A stretch of 64,000 bases of DNA, taken from contig NC_092348.1 of NCBI RefSeq assembly GCF_963676685.1, forward strand, positions 14,482,867-14,546,866. The letters run 5' to 3'. Positions 33,318-45,000 of this stretch are shown piece after piece. Under the pieces are notes generated by a model, which saw only the letters and a program-made list of their open reading frames with translations, did not search any database and was not told where the DNA came from. Origin of the DNA: Mytilus edulis. Its lineage: Eukaryota > Mollusca > Bivalvia > Mytilida > Mytilidae. Both the position numbers and the translations under genes were made by a program. Every line of letters starts with the position of its first letter. The stretch's first letter is position 1.

Positions 33318-36300
33318 GTAAGTTGATAATTTCAAAATTACATATCGTGTATGTTTCATTAGAATCCGTAATGTTGATTGGCTAACAACAATCACGAGAC
33401 ACTCTCATGTCAAATAATTCTTATATAATTTGCATATTAGGAAATACATTAATATAATTGGTCGAAAGGACTTCCGGTAGTTGTTCCTGACGTTGTTTAT
33501 TTTTCGATAGACGACGTTCACCGAACGTCTTTTCGTAACCAATGTAAACAAGATGGCGGCAATAATAAAACAATACGGATCGACGCTATTTTCACTTCGC
33601 GTTATTCGTTAAATCAAATAATAAACATAAAACATTTGTTTGAATGATAAAAACAGTTTTTGTGGTTTATATTTGATCAGAAACCGAATTTCATGGAATA
33701 AATATTTTTACGTTGACCAACACATATATGGATGCGCCAAGTCTATTCAATGACTCAATTATACAATGTTTGTGTGATAGAGGTAACGAGGGTTGAAAAA
33801 TTAATGCCTTTTTTCCAATTTTAAAGAATCACAAGAATTGAACGCCTTTTTAAAGGAATTTATTGGTGTATAAACTGGACCCAAGTCACTCACAAACATA
33901 TCATATCAGTCCTTCGGACTTTTATTTGTTTGTGCGTGAATTGGTCGTGTTTATACACCAATAAATTCCGTTAACTAGAGGCTCTTAAGAGCCTGTGTCG
34001 GTCACCTTGGTATATGTGCATATTTAGCAAATAACACAAATGGATTCATGACAAAATTTAGTTTTGGTGATGGTGATGTGTTTATAGATCTTACTTTACT
34101 GAACATTCTTGCTGCTTACAGTTTTCTCTATCTATAATAATCTTGGCCCTTCTGTTACAGAGGATACTATTTTGAAAAAATTTACAAAAATTTACCAAAT
34201 TAATGAAAATGGTTAAAAATTTACTATAAAGGGCAATAACTCCTTAAGGGGGTCAACTGGCCATTTTGGTCATGTTGAATTATTTGTAGATCTTACTTTG
34301 CTAAACATTATTGTTGTTTACAGTTTATCTTTATCTATAATAATATTCAAGATAATAACCAAAAAATGGCAAAATTTCTTTAAAAATTACCAATTGAGGG
34401 GCAGCAACTCAACAACCAGTTGTACAGTACATCTGAAAATTTCAGGTCAGATAGATATTGACTTGATAAACAATTTAACTGCTTGTCAAATTTGCTCTAA
34501 ACGCTTTGGTGTCAAAGTTATAAGCCAAAATCTACATTCTACCCTTATGTTCTATTTTTAGCCATGGCGGCCATCTTGGTTGGTTGTTCGGGTCAGAACA
34601 CACATTTTTGAAACTAGATACCCTTATTATGATTTTGGTTAAATTTGATAAAATTTGGCCCAGTAGTTTCAGAGGAGAAGATTTTTGTAGAATATTACAA
34701 AAATGTACGAAAAATGGTTAAAAAATTACTATAAAGGGCAATAACTCCTTAAGGGTCAACTGACCATTTTGGTCATGCTGACTTATTTGTAGATCTTACT
34801 TTGCTGAACATTATTGCTGATTACAGTTTATCTCTATCTATAATAGTATTCAAGATAATAACCAATAACGGCATAATTTCCTTAAAATTACCAATTTAGG
34901 GGCAGCAACCCAACAACTGATTGTCCGATTCATCTGAAAATTTCAGGGCAGATAGATCTTTACTTGATTAACAATTTTACCTCATCAGATTTGTTTGAAT
35001 GCTTTGATTTCAGAGTTATAAGCCGAAATCTACATTTTACCCCTGTGTTCTATTATTAGCCATGGCGGCCAGCTTGGATGGTTGGCGGGGTCCCCGAACA
35101 CATTTTTTTAACTAGATACCCTAATGATGATTGTGGCCAAGTTAGCCAGGTGAGCTAGAAAGGCGTTTAATCCTATAATATTATTTCCATGTGAAATACC
35201 AAAGCTATAAACGTATGTGCTATCCGTTACAATGTTATAATAATGCATTAAAAAACTAGCGAAGCATAACATGTAATTATGAGATGGTTCTTATCATAAT
35301 TTTGTATAGTTGTAAAAACATTGATTGTGCGCACAGTTCTAATATAAAATGATTTTGTCAACACATAAAGATATCTCGATACATTCGAACAAAATTATAA
35401 GAAATAAGCATTCACTGGCTTATATAAGTAAATAAATATGATCTTGCAGCGAGTTTCAAATTTCATTTGCAAACGATAACTGGTATATATACATATTTAG
35501 TCATAGAAAGTTGCATAGCTAGGAACTTGGATACTTACAGTATGTAATAATTAACAAGTTCTTAAGAATTTATTGTATTTAAGTTATTGAATGTTTTGTA
35601 ATTTTGTTTGGGAACTAAATCGAATCACTCCTGGTTAGCCCACCTTCACTTGCACTAATGAACAATAAGTGAATAAAAAGGTACTAGTGTTTTTGTATCT
35701 GCAAAATTAATACAAATATTGTTTTAATTATTCAATATAAGACGTAATTGGAATCAGTTGCCTTTTACTTTACACAGATACATATACAATTATAATTGAT
35801 TCATAAAAAAAATTTCTAATCGACATTATAAAAAACCATATAAAATTGAAAAAAACGCAGTATATATATATATTAAGATCTTTTTATTGCATTTGTATGG
35901 TAAAATTTTAAGAAATAACGATTCAAATCCAGCCTTTAGTTAGTTTTCTATGGATTGTTTTATATTTGTTATGAACAGGCAGTCATCATAGAATTTTATG
36001 TAAATTAAAATATAATTCTAGAATGCAAAGTAACGGAATATTTTGAGACACTAGTTTCATGAGTTTAATTAAATCTAAATGTTTATTCAATACGGTTAAT
36101 TTTTCTGTGTACAATTGCGGAAAATATTTTTCGAATGGTCATTTAGATTTTATACTTGTAAAATCTCTCAATACAGGAGAACATAAAAATGCTAATATTA
36201 TACAGACATTAACACTAAAATACAAACAAACTATATTTTAATCATTCAAAACACCTTTAACATGTTTTATTGTAGCGTATGTCAAAGCTGCACGGATCTT

Positions 36301-39300
36301 CATGAGAGACTCGACAAAATAATGAAAGAAAACGAAAGTTATCAACAGCATCTTCGATGGTAAGATACTTTTGCTTGATACAATGTTGAAAACTAGTAAA
36401 AAAAACTAGGATGTATTTTTGGTTTGATTCTCTAGTTTACTTCTTTATTGTGGTCTGTTTTGCCTTTTATTGCCCTTACTCCCTTAGTATGTTTTAAAGG
36501 ATGCTTATTCCTATTTTATAGGCCAGACTGTCGGCATCCCAATGGGAACAAACTGTGCCCCTCTACTTGCCGACTTGTTTCTTTATTATTATGAGGCTGA
36601 CTTCATGCAGGAACTTCTTAGGAAGAAAGATAAGAAGTTAGCAATATCCTTTAACTCTACTTTCCGCTATATAGATGACGTTCTTTCACTAAACAATTCA
36701 AAATTTGGTGACTATGTGAAACGCATCTATCCCATCGAATTGGAGATAAAGGATACTACAGATACAGTTAAGTCGACTTCATATCTTGACTTACATCTAG
36801 AAATTGACAATAAGGGTCGGTTGAAAACAAAACTTTACGACAAAAGAGATGATTTCAGCTTTCCAATTGTGAACTTTCCATTTCTAAATAGCAACATTCC
36901 AGCAGCACCTGCATACGGGGTATATATCTCCCAATTGATACGATATTCCCGTGCTTGCATTCCCTATCATGATTTTCTTGATAGAGGGTTACTGCTCACA
37001 AGGAAGCTATTAAACCAAGAGTTCCAAATGGTGAAGTTGAAATCATCCCTTCGTAAATTTTACGGACGCCATCACGAGTTGGTTGACCGTTATGGAAAAA
37101 CCGTTTCACAAATGATATCGGATATGTTCCTTACGTCGTAACTACAATCCCCTTTCCTTTCATATGTGACCTACCGAATTATTACTATTTACCGGATTTG
37201 TAATCACATAAGCAACACGACGGGTGCCACATGTGGAGCAGGATCTGCTTACCCTTCCGGAGCATCTGAGATCACCCCTAGTTTTTGGTGGGGTTCGTGT
37301 TGTTTATTCTTTAGTTTTCTATGTTGTGTCATGTGTACTATTGTTTTTCTGTTTGTCTTTTTCATTTTTAGCCATGGCGTTGTCAGTTTGTTTTAGATTT
37401 ATGAGTTTGACTGTCCCTTTGGTATCTTTCGTCCCTCTTTTATAATCAAATATGTAGTGTCATATCAGTCTCAAGGTAGAGTGTTTCAGTTTTTTTTATA
37501 AACAAATCCGAGCTGTTGATACAGATTGTTATTTAACATAAACTTCCAAAAGATAAAATTAAGAATGGAAATGGGGAATGTGTCAAAGAGACAACAACCT
37601 GACCAAGCATGGAACAGAAAACAGCAGAAGGTCACCAACAGGTCTTCAATGCAGCGAGAAACTCCCGCACCCGGAGGCGTCCTTCAGCTGGCCTATAAAC
37701 AAATATATATACTAGTTCAGTGATAATGAACGCCATACTAAACTCTAAATTGTACACAAGAAACTAAAATTCAAAATAATACAAGACTAACAAAGGCCAG
37801 AGGCTCCTGACTTGGGACAGGCGCACACATGCGGCGGGGTTAAACATGTTTATGAGATCTCAACCCCCCTATACCTCTAGCCAATATAGAAAAGTAAACG
37901 CATAACAATAAGCCCGTTAAAAGAGCATACGTTGATAGAGTTTGCAATCTTAATACAGCTTTAAGCAGTTTCTATAGAATTTTCTTACCAATTCGTAATA
38001 GATATATTCCTGTATGTATGTAAAGTTATGTATATTTTGTTTATGTGTATATTAATTTGGCTTGTGTAAATATTTTCTTCTAAAAAAAGAATGTATTTTC
38101 AATCCATTTCCCCTCAAACACTGTTGGCCACTGAGTGTTCATGTATCATTTTTTTTATAGCAATGCAACACACATGAGAGAGCAGGATGATGAAATCAGA
38201 AACCTGATAGGCGAAAACAGATATCTAAAGTCTAAGTATGAGTGATTAACTTAAACTGACGATTCTTTTTCGAAAAAAAAAGAATCTGTTCGTATTAATC
38301 CTTTTATTTTTTAATAAAATGCATCGAATAAAGTTCTTTTTTGTAAAATGCAAGTTTCTTTACTCTCTTTGGTTTATGTTTATTTTTCAAATATCTCGAC
38401 AAATAAACATACATAAAATGAACAAGACATCAATATTATACTTTATTTATACTACTTGTAGGTTGAGCGATTCTGATGAACGACGATCCGAAGAGCGTCC
38501 AGCTATGCCATGGTCAGTATTGCTAGTTATGATTATTGTTAAGTGTTTAAATATTATATATAACATACCATATGAACTGATAGATATCGTATCTGGAAAG
38601 AAATGAAGATATCTTCATAAACCAAATCCAATAATCATTTGATAAATCCAAAATTATTAAAAGACTATTTGACTTATTTCTAATCAATGAGGATTTTTTT
38701 CAAAACTATTTCAGGTCCTTTTTGTTCACTAAGCTCTTCAACTGTTTTGTTTTCGTGATACATCCTTTGTTATGAGAGTTCCCAATGAAAGTAATACCAG
38801 AAAAGCGCCTCGGATGCATGCAATTTATCAAGTGTTTTTTTCAAATTGTAGTTTTTTGTCTATTTTCTTTTAAACTATTAAAAAATACAGAAACTGTTTA
38901 CAGTAACACAGGATCTACACATAAGCCAATTTATTTGGGATTTGATTCGGTGCAGGAACTGTGACTGGTTAATCACAATTTTTTTCTCATTTGTATATAC
39001 GATCTTCAAATAAGTCAAAAATGTATTTTTATTGACTTATTATGGAAATTATTGTTACTAGATGATTACTTTAAATCGTGTTTGCAGCATATTTTACAAT
39101 AATTTAATTTTGTAACACGTCTACTGATTGGTTGATGTCGTTTTGTTTATCAGCCCGTAGACATAATTTTGTTATGTGACTGTGTGACGTCATCAACGTT
39201 TTTTCATGATTTACTCTGGTTTAAAATGGATTTAAGAATTTTTTCTGCCTATTCGAAATAACATAAAAAATGTGGTGCACACTTTAAATAACCCGCTATG

Positions 39301-42013
39301 CGGGTTATTCAGTGTGCACCACATTTTTGATGTTATTTCTTCATAGACAAAATAATATAACAGTCATTCCTAAATAAGTAAATGCATGAACCAAGTTATG
39401 AATATGATATTTGATGTGTTTCACTTGTTTTTAGATTTTAGTTTGTAACCCGAATCGGTTCGCTTAACTGATTTATGGCTATTGAACAGCGGTATACTAT
39501 TGTTGCCTTTAATTGTGTTCCATACAGATTTTTATAGTCTATGATTTTGCTATTTGATAAAGGAATTTTCTTTTTGAAAATCCAGTTTTTTTAGGGTGTT
39601 TGCTTTACTATTTTTATTTAAAAAAATACATATCTGATAAAAAAATTGATTGAAGAGAACCTTCACCAATACAAGATTTACCAAAACAATATTCTTAACC
39701 GAATAATTGACGTCATATCCCTTTAAGGATGTTCGCTACTCTGTTTAAAAATAACAAGCTTTTAAAAAGACTGCTATGAATTGATAGTATATAAATAAAG
39801 AAATAATAAAAGCTGAAAAAAAGGGAGGGTCAGTGTGCTTGTTTTCGAGATTTAAGTCATATGGGAAATAATTCAATCTAGATTTTTCATACTTTTAACA
39901 TTGGCACCTTTTTGTTCAAAAACTACGAAAAAATAACAAGGATTTTATAAGATTTTGAAATATGGCTGTTTGAACTTTATGTATTGAAATTATAAAAAGA
40001 AAAGTAGGGGTTAGTTGGCAAATTTTGTTAATGGCAATACATGGATAAAACCAGAGGATTCCCAAAATCTGGCGAAAATTAAAAAAGTAAAGGAGCAAAC
40101 ATCCTTAATGAGGATTTAACCTATATTTTTTAAAGTTATTATCATGAAGAGTGAAAAAGATAACTCTTTAAAGATATCTTTCTTATGCCAGAGGTGAGTT
40201 TCGTCTACGAAAATCTCATCTTTGATGCTCAATTAAAACAAAGTTAAAAGAATGAATTAAGTACGAAGTTTAAGAGTCTTAAAGACCCAACATTTCGAAA
40301 GGATTTGCCAAATACAGCTATGGCAATCTATAATTCCTAGGATTGAAAATCATTATCATTTCGAAAAAGGAAAACCTTTTTTAACAATAAGTTTATATTA
40401 TGACTAAATCAATGACATTGCATGTTTTTGACGTCTGGACTTATGATACCACATTGGAGGAGAAAACCTCAACTGGGAGTTCCAAAGACCCAGTAATTAA
40501 AAAAAAATTAAAAAAGATGTTAGGCTTATTATTTTGTACACCAGACACGCATTTTGCTTACAGAAAACTGTGCTAAAAGTGACGCTCGAATGAAAAAAAT
40601 AGAAAGCTAAATCATTTACCTTGTCAAAGTGCATGCATCGATGACCTTAACAATCCTATTTTATCTAATGGATAAACAGATCGTGTAACTTGGCGGAGAC
40701 GTTTTAAATAGGTTTATCCTCGGGTTCGTACCAGTTTTCTGGGATTTGAAAGGCAATGCAAAGTCAAAATATAAAACAAATACTACGTTAAACGAATGTC
40801 AACACCTATTAACTTAACCGGAACCTGGTAAATTGAAACAGTTTAACCCTTTCAGTCTGCAACTTATTTAAACCAGTTGTTTGGAGCTATAGGCTGAAAC
40901 CTCAATATACGGAACTGAAACCGCAATATATAAATCTGATCTGAAACCTAAAAGTATGAAACTGGTCTGAAACCTAAATGTATGAAACTTGGCTGAAACC
41001 TAAATGTATGGAACCTATTTGAACTGGTGTTTACTTTCGTATGAAACTTTATTAAACTAGAATGTGTATAACTATCGAAACAACAAGGTAGCACTAAGGT
41101 ATGGTATGTCAGCAAACAATCACTGCAAAAGTGAGAGATGTGAGACGCAAAACCTTAGCTCCCGCCCTGGAATGAATGAATTCCATAAAAAATGAACTTT
41201 ATTAAAAATCCAATATCATTTCGAAATGCTGTGCCAACAACTTTACATTGAACACTTTTCGTATGTTTATGCTTGTATTATAGAACTGGCTTCTCGGCTG
41301 ATGATTTTTTTTTCTTCTTTTATGTCCAACAGCAGAGAAATCAACCCGGTGGTACTAATAACATTAAAGGTATCAATTAGATAATAATTTAATTTTTATT
41401 CGTCTTATTGAATAATATTTTAATCGTATTAGAATTTTTTATGGCCTGTTGTATGGAAAAAATAACGTTGTTTTGTTATTCTCTTAGCCTTTTACCTTTT
41501 TCTTTTTACATCTGATGGGACTCAAACTAGGAACGTATCTTGTTTTTAGTTGGTTGAAGCCCTGATGATACCTCTGGGTAGAAGGGAGATTGAAATCATT
41601 GGAATATTTGACCATTTGATTGTAATGACTTATCAGATTAAAGTCTGTTACTTGAATGAGTATTGTAGCTGACTGAAAAACACAATACAAAACAAGGACA
41701 CTAAATTGTTCTTCAAGTATTTATCTGGTATTAAACAAAATATTTTCATATCTCTTTATTTTCAGGAGAGCATCTGGTTATCAACAAGATTATTGGTCTG
41801 AGTAAGTATTTCTGAAATAATAGCAGTAATAGTTTGTAAAAATATTTGTGAAAAGTTCACTAGAGTAAAGGAGGGACGAAAGATACCAGAGAAACAGTAA
41901 CACGCGACAAAATGAACTCTTTACTCTGGATAATGTACTTTATTCTTAGTTGAAATTAGTTTTGAAGTTATTCTCTGTGTGTACTCTGAAGCCAGTGTCT
42001 ATAGTTTCTATTT

Positions 42014-42092
<79 letters not shown>

Positions 42093-45000
42093 TTTTTATT
42101 GGTTTGAAATCCAAAATTACAGGATTGATACCAAGACAATACAAAACATACAAATATATATATCATACCAAATTCATAAACATTGTATATTTATATAAGG
42201 AGGTGGTACCACAAAGTTATTTAGTACTTAATAAAGCATTTCTAGAAATGTACATGTCGCTTATAAATTTAACAATAATTCTAATTATATCAGTCTCACC
42301 ACACGTATACAAAAATTTAAATCTTGCTTCATTAGTCATATTTAAAAAAGATGGAACTATTTCACTAATTTTGGAAAACAATTGGTCTCTAATTATATTT
42401 AGTTTTGTACATTTTAAAGTGAAATGAAATTCATCTTCTACTTCTATGAGACACAAAGGACAAATTCTTTCTTCTACAGGGGTTTTAGTGTGACGCCCTT
42501 GTTCAATTCTAAGAACACTATTACTAATGCGAATTTTAGCAAAATGCCCTATTACTTTTCTGTCTATATTTACCAATAAATAGGTTTCCAATTTATAATT
42601 TTCTTTAATCTGTCTATATGTTCTCAGCTTATTATCGTGTACTGATTTATTATCACAAAAAATATTTTCTTTCAAATAATTAAGATATCTATCATTAAGT
42701 TTGGTATGAATTGCATATAATAAACGCCTTTTTGAAATAGTATCATGATTTTTCCAAACATGTGAAAAACTTAATGCAGCAAGTAACTGTTCAATCTGTT
42801 TAGCAAATCCATTGGTTAGTTGCAGGTTTGAACAATATACATATTTAAGTAAACAATTATTATTAGATTTTATTACATGCAACCAGAAGCCAATTGACAA
42901 TTTTAAAGCTTCTATAAAAACTGGATACTTACAAAGTTCAGCTAGTACTACTAAATAGACAGCTGATTTATTTACTCCAATTAAAGTTTTTGCAAATTTA
43001 ATCTGAACTTTGATGGTAGCCAATGACTAATATTTTGACTCTAGATTTGTAAAGATTTTTATCATATAAAGAGACCACACTTCACTACAATAAAGAAGTA
43101 TAGGTTTAACATAAGCATCAAAAAGTTTTATGTGAGGTAATACATTGATATCTTCAGAAAATAACAGTTTTCTAATACAAAATATAGCTTTTGAGGCTTT
43201 TTTACAAAGAAGTCTCACTGCTTCTGTAAAACTACCAGATGGTTTAAACAGTATACCCAAATATTTATATTCTGTACAGTGTTCCAAAATGTTATCACTA
43301 AAAACAAATGTGTCTTTTGTAAGTTTTTTACCTGATTTGTTAAAAATCATAATTTGGTTTTGTCAAGATTAACTGTTAAATCCCAACTAGTACAATATGA
43401 ACTAAGCTTGTCAAGGCATTTTTGCAAGCCATTAGCAGATTCAGAAATCATCAGCGTATAACAGACATTTAGTCTTAGATGCAAGATTTTTTTATTAGTT
43501 GTTAATGGCTTTGAACTAGCTGTCAGATAACTGCGAGTACTCTCAGATCTGTTCATTGTGTCTTTTTGTGTCGGGATGTATAAGTACCGGGCCACGTCCA
43601 CTTGTATGTTTGTCCATTTGATGAGTTAAGCCTTTTTCAACTGATTTTTATAGTTCGTTCTTATGTTGTACTGTTATACCACTGTCCCAGGTTAGGGGGA
43701 GGGTAGGGATCCCGCTAACATGTTTAACCCCGCCACATTATTAATGTATGTGCCTGTCCCAAGTCAGGAGCCTGTAATTCAGTGGTTGTCGTTTGTTTAT
43801 GTGTTACATATTGGATTTTCGTCCATTTAAATTTTTTTTTTTTACATAAATTAGGCCGTTAGTTTTCTCGTTCGAATTGTTTTACATTGTCTTATCGGGG
43901 CCTTTTATAGCTGACTATGCAGTATGGGCTCTACTCATTGTTGAAGGCCGTACGGGACCTATAGTTGTTACTGTCTATGTCATTTCGGTCTTTTGTGGAT
44001 AGTTGTCTCATTGGCAATCATACCACATCTTTTTTTTTTATATGATATGCTATTATCATTTAACTTGGATGGTTCACATGTGGAGTCAAAAATAGATGGT
44101 AAATCATTAATATATAAAGAAAATAATGTAGGGCTTAAAATACACCCTTATTTTACCCCAACTGAGGAATTAAAAAAATCAGTGATACCTTCCGAGATCT
44201 TTACCGTGTACAAAACCACTTTATACATATCTTTCATTCTACTAAAAAAGGGACCATCTATGTTGTAATAAGACAATTTGTAAAAGAGGGCATCTCTGTT
44301 AATAGTATAACATGCCTTCTTGAAATCAATGAAACAGGCATATATCTTTTTTGATGATTTAAATGATTTATCAATTATGGTTTTTAAAGTTAAAACATGA
44401 TCACTTGTTCGACTTCCCTTTCTGAATCCAATTTGCTCACGACAAATAAGTTTATTTCCATCAAGATACCTTTCTAATCTGTTATATAAAACTTTAAGAA
44501 AAAAATTTCCTAAACAACTTGAAAGGGCTATACCTCGATAATTAGATGGATCATTAAAACACCCACCCTTAAAAATGGGCTTAATAAAAAAATGTCTCCA
44601 TAAAGTTGGGTAGATACCAGACTTAAGAAGTATACTCTTTCTTATCATTACAAACATTTTTTTCATAATTAATATTCATTAGTTTATTAAAATATTCAAA
44701 CCATTCTTTAAGTTGTATGTTAGAGCTTGGATCCTTGAAGTTCTCCTTTTTCAGTTTTTTACTTGTTTTCCAAAAATCATTTGGACAGCTATCATTTGAA
44801 TCTATAATCTGTTTTATCATTTTATGTCTAAATTGTCTATATTTTTCCTTATGAGTTTATTCAGTTCCCTTTTATGTTATAATACTTTGTGTCTAAGACT
44901 GTCATTCCAGGGCTCAGTACATAATTTTCTAGTCAGACTCTTTAGGGACCTATATTTAGATTCACATTTATTATCATAATATGACTTTGTTTATTTTCCT

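Larger units (their letters stand above)
33318..36275. other. Gene B intron 1
   Basis: Contains an imperfect palindrome (33855-33972) abutting a copy of long repeat R1 (33974-35170). 33330-33850 has a short GACGTTCACCGAACGTC palindrome near 33511. 35180-36270 shows nothing recognised except a TA run at 35862-35873. Confidence 0.5.
36360..38160. other. Gene B intron 2
   Basis: Holds the best-preserved RT fragment (36518-37445), then inverted R9 (37555-37705) and inverted R5 (37735-37910). 37915-38160 has nothing recognised. Confidence 0.5.
38513..41765. other. Gene B intron 4
   Basis: Contains R4 scraps (38790-38830, 40185-40330, 40535-40620), a possible MITE with a strong hairpin (39255-39339) and a short degenerate tandem repeat (40885-41020). 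Elsewhere nothing recognised. Confidence 0.5.

Noticed and set aside
37166..37445. Two Cys/Phe-rich frames after the RT fragment
   Set aside because: They lie in the non-coding tail of the RT element, which recurs without conserved frame at 5245-5535.
43145..43372. Plus-strand open frame
   Set aside because: Shadow of the minus-strand LINE RT domain, which shows recognisable motifs.
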